NCBI RefSeq assembly: GCF_001904725.1
Contig: NZ_MRCE01000009.1
Coordinates: 140,838 to 204,837 of the forward strand
DNA from: Phormidium ambiguum IAM M-71
GTDB lineage: Bacteria; Cyanobacteriota; Cyanobacteriia; Cyanobacteriales; Aerosakkonemataceae
Direction of reading: 5' to 3'
DNA: 64,000 bases
The translations under genes were made by a program, and so were the position numbers. Of the stretch, positions 8,800 through 17,556 are shown piece after piece. The number at the start of each line of letters is the position of its first letter. Position 1 is the stretch's first letter. The notes beneath the pieces were generated by a model, which worked only from the letters and a program-made list of their open reading frames with translations, was not told the origin of the DNA and searched no databases.

Positions 8800-10797
8800 A
8801 TGTGGCAACCTCCTTCATTTCGGCAATTAATTTGGCAAGTATCAATTTTCGGTTCTTTAGTTGTAGTCGTTTTAGCTGTTGTTTCCGGTAATTACAAGCA
8901 CCGTCCTTTGTTGGCGTTGTTTAATTCGTTTTTTCCTGAGTCAGAACCGCAACAGTCGCCGGAATTGGAAAAAGCTTCTCGGACTTTATCGCTGTTACCT
9001 AATGGGAGACCACGACTCGATCCTTTACCTGCGGCGAAAGAGGTTTGGCAATGTGAAGTGGTTGTGGTTGGTGGTTCTTTGGGTGGGGTGGCTGCGGCTT
9101 CCCATGCGATGAAGTCTGGGGCGCGGACTTGTTTGATTGAGTTAACGCCTTGGTTTGGGGGTCAGATTAGTTCCCAAGGTGTGTCTGCGATCGATGAATC
9201 CGATACAATGCTCAGGTTAAATAATTTTTCTAATAGCTGGAATTCTTTTAAGAAGTTAATTAGACAGCAACAAATTAAATTACCTGCTTGGTCTAAACAA
9301 AAGGAAAAATTAACTGTTGATGATATCAATAGTTGCTGGGTGGGGAGACTTTGTTTTCCGCCCAAGGTGGGCGAACAAGCGGCGCGACAATTGCTAAGTT
9401 CTTCTGCTAAGTCTGCGCCTGGAAGTCGCTGGAGTGCAGGAGTTGCTTTTAAGGGTGCGGAATTTGACGCTACAGGCAAGTTTATTACGGCAATTTATGG
9501 GGTGCAACGGATTCCCCGCAATTCTGCTTCTGTTGGCAAAACTAATTCCAATTATGTACCTAGCGGTCGCCTTTCAGAAGATTTAAACAATTGGTATTCT
9601 TGGTCAAGTACTAATGTTTATGAAAAAGTACCAATTCGTCTGCAAGCACCACCAGGAAAAAGATTGATGGTAATTGATGCTACAGATACCGGAGAATTGG
9701 TCGCTTGGGCAAGAATTCCCCATCGTGTAGGTTCGGAGTCTTACACTACTACGGGAGAAGTTAATGGTTCTTTGAAAGATAATCCTGATTGTACTCAAGC
9801 TTTTACTTTTACTTTTGTTTTAGCGATTAAAAATGATTGGGGAATGAGTCGAAAGATTTTATCCCAACATGAACCAATCTTTTCGCGCAAGGAACATCGG
9901 GATCATTTTGATTTAATTGGTTTTCCGATGTTTGATGGACGTAGCTTTTTTAAATATCGTCGCATTGTTAGTGCTAAGGGTAATCGTCGATTTGACGGTA
10001 ATCCTTCTTTTGGCGATATGACTTTAGTTAATTGGTTTCATGGGAATAATTGGAATTTAATGAATCCACCTTTGTTAATGAGTGAAGGTAGGTTAATTCA
10101 AACAGGGCAATATTTGAATTGGATGGGGGGAATGTCTAGCAGTGCGTTGAAGCATGGCGAGGATCGGGCCCTATTATTTTCGGAATGGTTAATGGAAATA
10201 CAAAGAAAGGCTAATTCTAAGTTTCCTTTGGCACATTTATCTGGAAAAGATTCGCCAATGGGTACGCTTTCTGGATTAAGTATGATGCCTTATTTTCGTG
10301 AGGGACGGAGGATTATTGGTAGAAAAGCTTACGGGCAAACTAATTTTATGATCCGCGAACAAGACATGCGAAAAGATATGACTGGGGGGCGGAATTTTGG
10401 GCCGACTGCTATTGGTGTAACTCACTATGATGTGGATATTCAAGGTTGTATGTATCGCAATTGGGTGCAACCTTGGGAAGCGCAAAGTGCAGGAACTACA
10501 GAAGATAAAGTTAAGCCTGTAGTTATTCCTTTGGAAAGTTTGATTCCCCAGGGGGTTGACAATTTATTAATTGGTGGAAAGGCGATCGCGGTGACACATA
10601 TTGTTAATGGTGTAACTCGGATTCATCAGGGAGAATGGAGTATTGGTGGTGCAGCTGGTGCGACTGCGGGTTGGGTTTTAAAACAAAATAATCCAAAGTT
10701 GACTCCAGCTGCGATCGTTCCTAATAAATTAATGCCGAAGTTACATCAATACTTTAGAGATCAAGGATTACGCTTTACTTGGAGTAAAACTAAATAG
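8800..10797 (+). CDS. Membrane-anchored FAD-dependent oxidoreductase
   Basis: About residues 10-30 form a single hydrophobic helix (WQVSIFGSLVVVVLAVVSG), an anchor or uncleaved signal. About residue 85 begins the FAD-binding Rossmann motif VVVGGSLGGVAAASHAM ending in an acidic LIE. The middle holds the substrate region, and near the end the second FAD contact NLLIGGKAIAVTHIVNG fits the FAD-dependent oxidoreductase family PF12831. Substrate unknown. The ATG at 8800 was chosen; an in-frame TTG at 8758 with AAGGA about 12 bases upstream would add 14 hydrophobic residues and is a real alternative. It stands alone and ends in a good terminator. Confidence 0.8.
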   Translation: MWQPPSFRQLIWQVSIFGSLVVVVLAVVSGNYKHRPLLALFNSFFPESEPQQSPELEKASRTLSLLPNGRPRLDPLPAAKEVWQCEVVVVGGSLGGVAAASHAMKSGARTCLIELTPWFGGQISSQGVSAIDESDTMLRLNNFSNSWNSFKKLIRQQQIKLPAWSKQKEKLTVDDINSCWVGRLCFPPKVGEQAARQLLSSSAKSAPGSRWSAGVAFKGAEFDATGKFITAIYGVQRIPRNSASVGKTNSNYVPSGRLSEDLNNWYSWSSTNVYEKVPIRLQAPPGKRLMVIDATDTGELVAWARIPHRVGSESYTTTGEVNGSLKDNPDCTQAFTFTFVLAIKNDWGMSRKILSQHEPIFSRKEHRDHFDLIGFPMFDGRSFFKYRRIVSAKGNRRFDGNPSFGDMTLVNWFHGNNWNLMNPPLLMSEGRLIQTGQYLNWMGGMSSSALKHGEDRALLFSEWLMEIQRKANSKFPLAHLSGKDSPMGTLSGLSMMPYFREGRRIIGRKAYGQTNFMIREQDMRKDMTGGRNFGPTAIGVTHYDVDIQGCMYRNWVQPWEAQSAGTTEDKVKPVVIPLESLIPQGVDNLLIGGKAIAVTHIVNGVTRIHQGEWSIGGAAGATAGWVLKQNNPKLTPAAIVPNKLMPKLHQYFRDQGLRFTWSKTK

Positions 10798-10870
10798 AAT
10801 TATATTCGGTGCTAGGGAACTCTTCAGTATTTTTCCTGTGGCGCTGTTATATATCAGGAAAAGCATAATA

Positions 10871-10918
10871 GATATTAGGCGATCGTTTTTTCTGGTAGCC
10901 TGATATCTTTGTTTTTTC
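10871..10918 (+). terminator. Rho-independent terminator after the FAD oxidoreductase
   Basis: GATATTAGGC (10871-10880) pairs with GCCTGATATC (10898-10907) over ten positions, one being G-U, with a T-rich tail after it. The loop is 17 bases. Confidence 0.65.
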
Positions 10919-11080
10919 TGATGTTACTTGGGGAATTAAATAGGGAATAATAGGGTTATCGGCAAATACGGTGAGCGGAAATGTAATATTAATATATAGT
11001 GCGATGACCATCCGTTACTGTGGTGCAAAAGCTTAATTAGGAAATCTAACGAAAACAATATAGCTCTTCGGGATAGAATA

Positions 11081-14000
11081 ATGAGAATACTGGTAATAGA
11101 AAACGATTTAGAAAATGTAGAATTAATTACAGACATATTGTTAGAAACCTATACAGAAAGTAATTTAAATTTAACTAATGTCGCATCTTTGCAAGCAGGT
11201 AGAAAAGTTTTATGTGCAACCAAAGTAAATTTTGATGTGGTTTTATTAGATTTAACCCTACCTGATAGCCAAGGATTAGAAACAATTACTCAAATCAAAA
11301 AGTTTGCACCAAAAATTCCCATTGTGGTCATGTTAACTATTAATGACCAAAAATTGGCTTTGTCAGCAATTGACGCTGGCGCACAATTTTATTTAGTTAA
11401 AAGTAGTATTGATAGTCAAATTTTGCTGCATTGTATAGAATATGCTGTAGAACGCCAGCGCACAGATAATGAAGTTCATTTGTTATTAGATGCTACTACT
11501 GCTATTAGTCAGTCTCAGGATCTGAATGAAGCTTTAACGGTTACACTGAATTTATTATGTCAGCATATTAACTGGGATTTTGGGGAAGCGTGGATTGTTG
11601 ATGACGATCGCAAGTTGAATTATAGTCCGGGTTGGTATAGTGGCGATCGGCGATTAGAAAAGTTTGTTGAATATAGCCAAAAGTTAAAACTTTTACCTGG
11701 TGAAGGATTACCTGGAAGAGTTTTTCAATCGGGAAATCCCGAATGGATTGAAGACCTTAGCTTAACAGAAGAAACAGGTTTTTTGCGTACAGAAATTAGC
11801 GCGAAATTAGGCTTGAAAAGCTGTTTTGCTGTGCCGATTAAAGGAGATAATGAACCATTAGCTGTCTTAGTCTTTTTTAATGAAGAGAAAATCGGTCAAG
11901 ATCGACATTTATTAGCACTTTTAAATGCTGTAGCTACTCAGTTAGGTTCGCACATTCAACGAAAAAAAACCGCAGCCGCTTTAAAGTTAAGTGAAGAACG
12001 ACTAAATTTAGCGATCGCTGGCAGTAATTTAGGTTTATGGGATTGGAATATTCGTACAGGAAAAGTATATTTCAGCTTATACTGGAAGCAAATGTTAGGT
12101 TATGAAGAAAATGAAATAGCAAATGATTATACAGCTTGGGAACAACTGGTACATCCAGAAGATTTACCAGCATTATTGCAAAGTTTAAACGAACATTTTG
12201 CAGGTTCTACCGATTTTTATGCAGTCGAGTTTAGAATGCAAAGTAAATCTGGGGAATGGAAATGGATATTTTCCCAGGGAAAGGTAATGTTGCGAGATGA
12301 GTCAGGAAAACCTTTACGGATGACGGGAACGCATCAAGACATTAGCGATCGCAAAAAAGTAGAAGAAGCTAATTTAGAACTAACGCGCAAGTTTCAAGAA
12401 TCCCAAAAAATTGCTCACATTGGTAACTGGGAATTTGATGTATTAGCAGGAACAATTACCTGGTCAAAAGAACTATCCCGAATTTTAGGTGTTCCAACAG
12501 ATAAAATACCCAGTTTTGATGAACTAATCGAACTAATTCACCCTGATGATAGAGAAGCATTTTTAAAAGTTGTAGAAACAGCTTTAACTGAAGGAACACC
12601 TTACGAAATCGATCATCGAATTATTCGTCCTGATGGAGTAGTTAGATATCTTAATAGTAAAGGAAAAGCATTACGCGCTAAACATAAACCCACCCATCGT
12701 AATCAATTCGGTTATGTTTTACGATTATTTGGGACTTCAATAGATATTACAGAACGTTGTCTAGCAGAAGCAGCATTACAACAACAATTTTTGAGACAGC
12801 GTTTATTAGCAGCAATTTTGGAACGGATTCGCCAAACTTTAAATTCCGAAGAAATCTTACAAACAGCAGTCGAAGAAATTAGACAGTTTTTGTTAACCGA
12901 TCGCGTAATTATTTACAAATTCAATCCAGATTGGAGTGGCGTTACTATTGTAGAATCTGTAGCTAAAGAATGGATGCAAATTTTAGGAATTGCGATTAAA
13001 GATAATTGTTTTGTTGAAAAGTATGTTCCACTTTACAAACAAGGAAGAATTCGTGCAATTGAAGATATTTACAATGGTGAATTAAATAAATGCCATGCTG
13101 ATACATTAGCAGAATTACAAGTAAAAGCTAATATTGTTCTTCCTATATTACAATGTGAAAATTTATGGGGATTATTAATTATTCATCATTGCAGTACTCC
13201 AAGAAAATGGCAAGAATCAGAAATTGATTGTTTAAAGCAACTCTGCGTACAGCTAGGAATTGCAATTCAGCAATCAACCCTTTTTGAACAAGCACAAAAT
13301 GAAATTGCTGAGCGGCAAAAAGTCGAATCAGCCTTACGAGAAAGTCAAGCTAAATTAGAAGAAAAAAATCAACAATTAATCAGCACCTTAAAAAACTTAA
13401 AACAAACTCAAACTCAGTTAATTCAAAGTGAAAAAATGGTTGGTTTGGGTCAAATGGTAGCTGGAATAGCTCACGAAATTAATAATCCAATTAGTTTTAT
13501 CTATGGAAACCTCAATTATGCTAGTCAATATATAGAAAATTTATTTAAAGTAGTGGAATTGTATAGTAGTTATTATCCAAATCCACCAGATGAACTTCAA
13601 CAGCAAATTGTCGAAAATGAATTGGAATTTATTATGGAAGACTTTCCTAAACTGTTGAATTCTATGCAATCTGGCGCAGAAAGAATAGAAAAAATTGTGA
13701 AATCATTACGCACTTTTTCGCGGTTGGATGAAGCAGATATGAAGTCTGTAAATATTCATGAAGGAATAGAAAGTACGTTGATGCTATTACAAAATCGACT
13801 GAAATGTCCCGAAAAGAAATTAGAAATTCAAGTAATTAAACATTACAGCGAATTACCATTAGTAGAATGTTATGCAGGACAGCTAAATCAAGTAATTATG
13901 AATTTATTATGTAATGCAATAGAAGCTATAGAGGAAAAAGCAAAAAAACCGGAGAGTCAAGAAATTACCTTTAATCCTACAATTACTATTCGGACTTACC

Positions 14001-14308
14001 TTTCTGCGATCGGATATGTAGCAATATCGATCGCTGATAATGGTTGTGGCATCCCTGAATCTATTCATAAAAAAGTATTCGATCCATTTTTTACAACTAA
14101 ACCTGTAGGTCAAGGAACAGGTTTAGGTTTATCAGTTTCTCACTCAATTATTGAACAACATAACGGTACAATTATCTGTAAATCTACATGGGGAAAAGGG
14201 ACGGAATTTATTGTAGAAATTCCTTTAGAACAGAGTAATTCTAAGGGCAAAATGCCAGTACAGCAGCAGGAGAACCCGAACCATCTTTCAATCGTAAAAT
14301 ACCAATAA
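11081..14308 (+). CDS. REC-GAF-PAS-PAS-GAF histidine kinase with a cyanobacteriochrome-like GAF
   Basis: Domain order in 1075 residues: receiver 1-120 (phospho-acceptor Asp57 in LLDLTLPD), GAF about 135-295, PAS about 305-430, PAS about 440-565, GAF about 575-735, coiled coil, then kinase core with His798 in AGIAHEINNP and an ATPase domain (N-box NLLCNAIEAI, DNGCGI, GQGTGLGLS). The second GAF carries the DXCF motif (DNCF, residues 641-644) and a downstream Cys-His (671-672), 28 residues after the first cysteine, as in two-cysteine cyanobacteriochromes. It may therefore bind a bilin and sense light (inference). No transmembrane helix is seen, so it is cytosolic. The output partner is not adjacent. 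Its 3' end overlaps the opposing gene by 68 bp. Confidence 0.9.
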   Translation: MRILVIENDLENVELITDILLETYTESNLNLTNVASLQAGRKVLCATKVNFDVVLLDLTLPDSQGLETITQIKKFAPKIPIVVMLTINDQKLALSAIDAGAQFYLVKSSIDSQILLHCIEYAVERQRTDNEVHLLLDATTAISQSQDLNEALTVTLNLLCQHINWDFGEAWIVDDDRKLNYSPGWYSGDRRLEKFVEYSQKLKLLPGEGLPGRVFQSGNPEWIEDLSLTEETGFLRTEISAKLGLKSCFAVPIKGDNEPLAVLVFFNEEKIGQDRHLLALLNAVATQLGSHIQRKKTAAALKLSEERLNLAIAGSNLGLWDWNIRTGKVYFSLYWKQMLGYEENEIANDYTAWEQLVHPEDLPALLQSLNEHFAGSTDFYAVEFRMQSKSGEWKWIFSQGKVMLRDESGKPLRMTGTHQDISDRKKVEEANLELTRKFQESQKIAHIGNWEFDVLAGTITWSKELSRILGVPTDKIPSFDELIELIHPDDREAFLKVVETALTEGTPYEIDHRIIRPDGVVRYLNSKGKALRAKHKPTHRNQFGYVLRLFGTSIDITERCLAEAALQQQFLRQRLLAAILERIRQTLNSEEILQTAVEEIRQFLLTDRVIIYKFNPDWSGVTIVESVAKEWMQILGIAIKDNCFVEKYVPLYKQGRIRAIEDIYNGELNKCHADTLAELQVKANIVLPILQCENLWGLLIIHHCSTPRKWQESEIDCLKQLCVQLGIAIQQSTLFEQAQNEIAERQKVESALRESQAKLEEKNQQLISTLKNLKQTQTQLIQSEKMVGLGQMVAGIAHEINNPISFIYGNLNYASQYIENLFKVVELYSSYYPNPPDELQQQIVENELEFIMEDFPKLLNSMQSGAERIEKIVKSLRTFSRLDEADMKSVNIHEGIESTLMLLQNRLKCPEKKLEIQVIKHYSELPLVECYAGQLNQVIMNLLCNAIEAIEEKAKKPESQEITFNPTITIRTYLSAIGYVAISIADNGCGIPESIHKKVFDPFFTTKPVGQGTGLGLSVSHSIIEQHNGTIICKSTWGKGTEFIVEIPLEQSNSKGKMPVQQQENPNHLSIVKYQ

Positions 14309-16016
14309 CTAACGTTGTTCCAGTTGCTGGTAATTGTTCTAAATTAGTTAGATTTTCTAAGATAATTCGAGGTTTTTCTAACATTAAACTATTAACCGTA
14401 AAAGTACTATCTTTCCCAGAATCTACTCCGTGAGTATCAATTCCCAAACCGGAAATTGCTCGTTCTTTTAGTAAAAATAAAACTGCATCTTTGCTGATTC
14501 CCGGAAAGTGCATTTGTCCCGATCGATCGGGATTTAAAAACCGATCTTTATCTAACCATTTCTCTTGCCAACCAGTATAAACTAGTACGATGCAATCGGG
14601 AAGAATCTTACCGTGTTGTTGTTCCCAATCCCAAATATCATTAATACTTAAGAGATAATCAGGATTAAGTTTTGCTTGGTTCCTAATATCAATTACCACC
14701 GCAGATTTAACCAAAGACAATGCTAAATATTGGTCAATTCCCATTCCTGAATCGTGAAAACTGCGAGGTGCATTAATATGTGTGGCGCTATGTTCCCCCA
14801 AGGAAAACCGCCGCAAATAATAACCATCTTTAGCTAATTCGGCAACTGTTTCTAATTCTACAGATGGATCTCCAGGCCATTGAGGAATGTTAGTATCTAT
14901 AACATGGCTTAAGTGAATAACTTGAGAATATTTAATAGTTTTTTGTAATGTTTTTGCATTAATTAATCTTTGCAAAGTTGCCGCTTTTATTTCTTCAGTT
15001 TGTCCAGAAACAGTAAACACTAAAGCTTCTCGATAAACTCTTTGTGCGGGATTAAATTTTAAGTTAGCTGCACCACTAGAAACGGTAATTGCTGCATGGG
15101 CACAACGTACAGCTAATGCGATCGCCCAACTCCGCAATTTATGTTTCTCTGTTAATGCTAAATCCGCATTTTCTTGCGCTTCTCTAATAGCTTGACGACA
15201 ATCATTAAATTCCGCAGATAAACTTGCCAAACTTTCCTCAATAACAGGCAAAGATTTAGTTTTAATAGCACTTTCTAAAATATCTAGTCCCGCCAAAGCA
15301 CAACCTAAAGCTAAAAAGGTAGTTTGTTTGAGAATGTTTTTGCGATCGTTCTTATGAATCCAACCTTTAGGTTTAATAAAAACCACCTTTTCCTGTGGTA
15401 AAAACCAGTCTTTCAAATTAGCAGCAACAGTATTAGTAGCTGTCATCGCCGCTAATTCCATCGATTCATCAAAACTGATTAAACCTTGATTTTCCTGCTG
15501 AGTTTCAACCAAAGGAACTACACCAAAAACCGCTTCTCCATTAGGTAAATTAGCAGCAACAATAAACTCAGAAAATATATTCCAACCAGTTACCCAAGGT
15601 ACTTTTCCTGTTATTAAAAAACCCCCACTTACAGGAATTGCTTTAACCAGTGGTTCTCCCTCCCGTCGCAAATGAGAAAAACCAATCCCTAATAAACGCT
15701 TTCCCTGACTCATCAAAGGTAAATATTCTTGTTTTAAAGCAATGTTTTCACTTTGGGAAATCATTCCTGCTGCACTTTGATGTTGAGTTTGCAAAAATGC
15801 CAAAGCACCAGAATATCTAGCAACTAATTCTTGGTAATCATCAAAAGTATGTTGATTGACTGCTAAACCGCCCCATTCTTGAGGAATTCTTAACCCTAAT
15901 AATCCTAATTCTGCCAGTCCGTTGAGTGCTTTTTGCAAAGCAGAAGAATTGTCATCTATTAATGTGGCGTTAGGTGCGATCGAATTAATTAGATAAAATT
16001 TAGTTTGCTCTAGCAA
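14241..16016 (-). CDS. Acyl-CoA-dehydrogenase-like / cyclase-family fusion protein
   Basis: Residues 1-355 resemble acyl-CoA dehydrogenases (N-terminal helical part with LGLRIPQEWGGLAV, middle beta part with GGFLITGKVPWVTGW, C-terminal helical bundle). Residues about 360-591 form a metal-dependent cyclase / kynurenine-formamidase-like domain (PF04199): SHVIDTNIPQWPGDP, then EHSATHINAPRSFH in place of the canonical HxGTHxDxPxH, and GIDTHGVDSG. The metal motif is altered (Gly to Ala, Asp to Asn), so activity or metal may differ. I know of no characterised enzyme with this layout. The start is a TTG with no clear ribosome site, and a stop lies just upstream. It overlaps the kinase gene tail to tail. 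Confidence 0.75.
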   Translation of the reverse strand: MLEQTKFYLINSIAPNATLIDDNSSALQKALNGLAELGLLGLRIPQEWGGLAVNQHTFDDYQELVARYSGALAFLQTQHQSAAGMISQSENIALKQEYLPLMSQGKRLLGIGFSHLRREGEPLVKAIPVSGGFLITGKVPWVTGWNIFSEFIVAANLPNGEAVFGVVPLVETQQENQGLISFDESMELAAMTATNTVAANLKDWFLPQEKVVFIKPKGWIHKNDRKNILKQTTFLALGCALAGLDILESAIKTKSLPVIEESLASLSAEFNDCRQAIREAQENADLALTEKHKLRSWAIALAVRCAHAAITVSSGAANLKFNPAQRVYREALVFTVSGQTEEIKAATLQRLINAKTLQKTIKYSQVIHLSHVIDTNIPQWPGDPSVELETVAELAKDGYYLRRFSLGEHSATHINAPRSFHDSGMGIDQYLALSLVKSAVVIDIRNQAKLNPDYLLSINDIWDWEQQHGKILPDCIVLVYTGWQEKWLDKDRFLNPDRSGQMHFPGISKDAVLFLLKERAISGLGIDTHGVDSGKDSTFTVNSLMLEKPRIILENLTNLEQLPATGTTLVIGILRLKDGSGSPAAVLAFCP

Positions 16017-16288
16017 TGTCTATAATTGATTCAACTTCAAAATAATTATAACAGCCTCTCGTCCAAAACAATAGGTCTGCTCTTTTGAAAATACAATAAT
16101 TCAATCGACTAACCGTAGTATAATGCTAAATATACCATTGTGGGAAAAAATAAAACTCTTCAGTAAGGTGCGAAACGCTTTGCTAACTATTTGAGAATCA
16201 AGTAGTCATTATGAGTAAATAGCATCGTATTTTACAAGAAAATTTTTACCAATGGGATCGCAGCTAAAAATTGAATTCAATTGCTCAT

Positions 16289-16294
16289 AAGGAG
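16289..16294 (+). promoter_or_regulatory. Ribosome binding site deciding the cysK start
   Basis: AAGGAG lies seven bases before the ATG at 16302 and therefore supports that start over an in-frame TTG at 16281. Confidence 0.75.
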
Positions 16295-16301
16295 TAGCAA
16301 A

Positions 16302-17264
16302 ATGCGAATCGCTCGTAATGTTACAGAATTAATTGGACGTACCCCACTTGTACAATTAAATCGCATTCCGCAATCACAAGGATGTGTCGCCCAAATTGTT
16401 GTCAAATTAGAAGGAATGAACCCAGCAGCTTCTGTTAAAGACCGGATTGGTGCAAGCATGATTCAAGTAGCAGAAGAAGCAGGATTAATTGAACCCGGAA
16501 AAACTGTTTTAGTCGAACCAACTTCTGGTAATACAGGTATTGCCTTAGCAATGGTAGCAGCAGCTAAAGGTTATCAATTAATTCTCACCATGCCAGAAAC
16601 CATGAGCGTTGAAAGACGCAATATGCTAAAAGCTTATGGTGCAACATTAGAACTAACTCCAGGAATGGAAGGAATGCGAGGAGCAATTCAACGTGCGGAA
16701 CAAATTGCTGCTACCGTTCCTCATGGTTATTTGTTGCAACAATTCCGCAATCCTGCTAATCCAAAAATTCACCGAGAAACCACAGCGGAAGAAATTTGGA
16801 CTGACACAGATGGAGAAGTAGATTTTTTAATTTCTGGTGTTGGTACTGGAGGAACTTTAACCGGAGTAGCTGAAGTAATTAAACAGCGAAAACCAAGTTT
16901 TAAAGCAATAGCAGTTGAACCTGTTAATAGCCCAGTTCTTTCTGGAGGAAAACCGGGGGCTCATAAAATTCAAGGTATTGGTGCTGGGTTTGTTCCTGAA
17001 GTTTTGCAAGTGGAATTAATTGATGAAGTAATTGCAATTTCAGATGATGAAGCGATGTATTTTAGTCGTCGTTTAGCAAGGGAAGAAGGTTTGCTTTCTG
17101 GTATTTCTTCTGGTGCCGCTTTAGCCGCAGCAATTAAAGTTGCTAAACGAGCAGAAAATGCAGGTCGTTTAATTGTGATGATTCAACCAAGTTTTGGCGA
17201 ACGTTACTTGAGTACACCGTTGTTCCAAGACTCACAGGTTTTGGAATCTGCCACTGTTAAATAA
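16302..17264 (+). CDS. cysK: Cysteine synthase A (O-acetylserine sulfhydrylase)
   Basis: A 320-residue PLP enzyme of fold type II. The PLP lysine is Lys46 in ASVKDRIG, with the substrate loop PTSGNTG and the phosphate-binding GTGGTLTG. The C-terminal GISSGAA motif is present. It joins sulfide to O-acetylserine to make cysteine in the cytoplasm. Length and motifs fit CysK rather than cystathionine beta-synthase. Start set by the AAGGAG site. The neighbour on the left is on the opposite strand; the gene appears to be a single transcription unit. Confidence 0.93.
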   Translation: MRIARNVTELIGRTPLVQLNRIPQSQGCVAQIVVKLEGMNPAASVKDRIGASMIQVAEEAGLIEPGKTVLVEPTSGNTGIALAMVAAAKGYQLILTMPETMSVERRNMLKAYGATLELTPGMEGMRGAIQRAEQIAATVPHGYLLQQFRNPANPKIHRETTAEEIWTDTDGEVDFLISGVGTGGTLTGVAEVIKQRKPSFKAIAVEPVNSPVLSGGKPGAHKIQGIGAGFVPEVLQVELIDEVIAISDDEAMYFSRRLAREEGLLSGISSGAALAAAIKVAKRAENAGRLIVMIQPSFGERYLSTPLFQDSQVLESATVK

Positions 17265-17387
17265 GCAATAGGGCAGGGGTACAAGAGAGGATTAAATTTA
17301 GTTTTAAACTTTTCTTTATCTTCTGCCCTTCTTTTATCTTCTGGAATAGACAATTTTCAGGTTGAAGTATTTAGTAGAAATTTAGTA

Positions 17388-17492
17388 ATACCAATTCTTT
17401 ATGAAGATGCGCTTAATTAACCCCACCCCAAACCCCTCCCCGTCTACGGGGAGGGGCTATGATTTAAGCGCAATTTTACAGAGAATTGGTAT
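17388..17492. mobile_element. MITE-like element with about 30-bp terminal inverted repeats
   Basis: The left end starts ATACCAATTCT and continues to GCGCTTAA. The right end is its imperfect complement (TTAAGCGC ... AGAATTGGTAT). The centre contains a short GC-rich hairpin, CCCCTCCCCG TCTA CGGGGAGGGG, at 17433-17456. There is no reading frame inside, so it would move only in trans. No clear target duplication was identified. It fills most of the cysK-DUF3352 gap. Confidence 0.6.
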
Positions 17493-17556
17493 AAGTCCAC
17501 AAATGCTCTCAGGATGAGGGCAATTTTTTCAATTTTGGAATGAGTATCTAAATACG

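Noticed and set aside
10936-11136. Minus-strand 66-residue frame upstream of the sensor kinase
   Set aside because: It overlaps the kinase start, has no ribosome site and shows no recognisable family.
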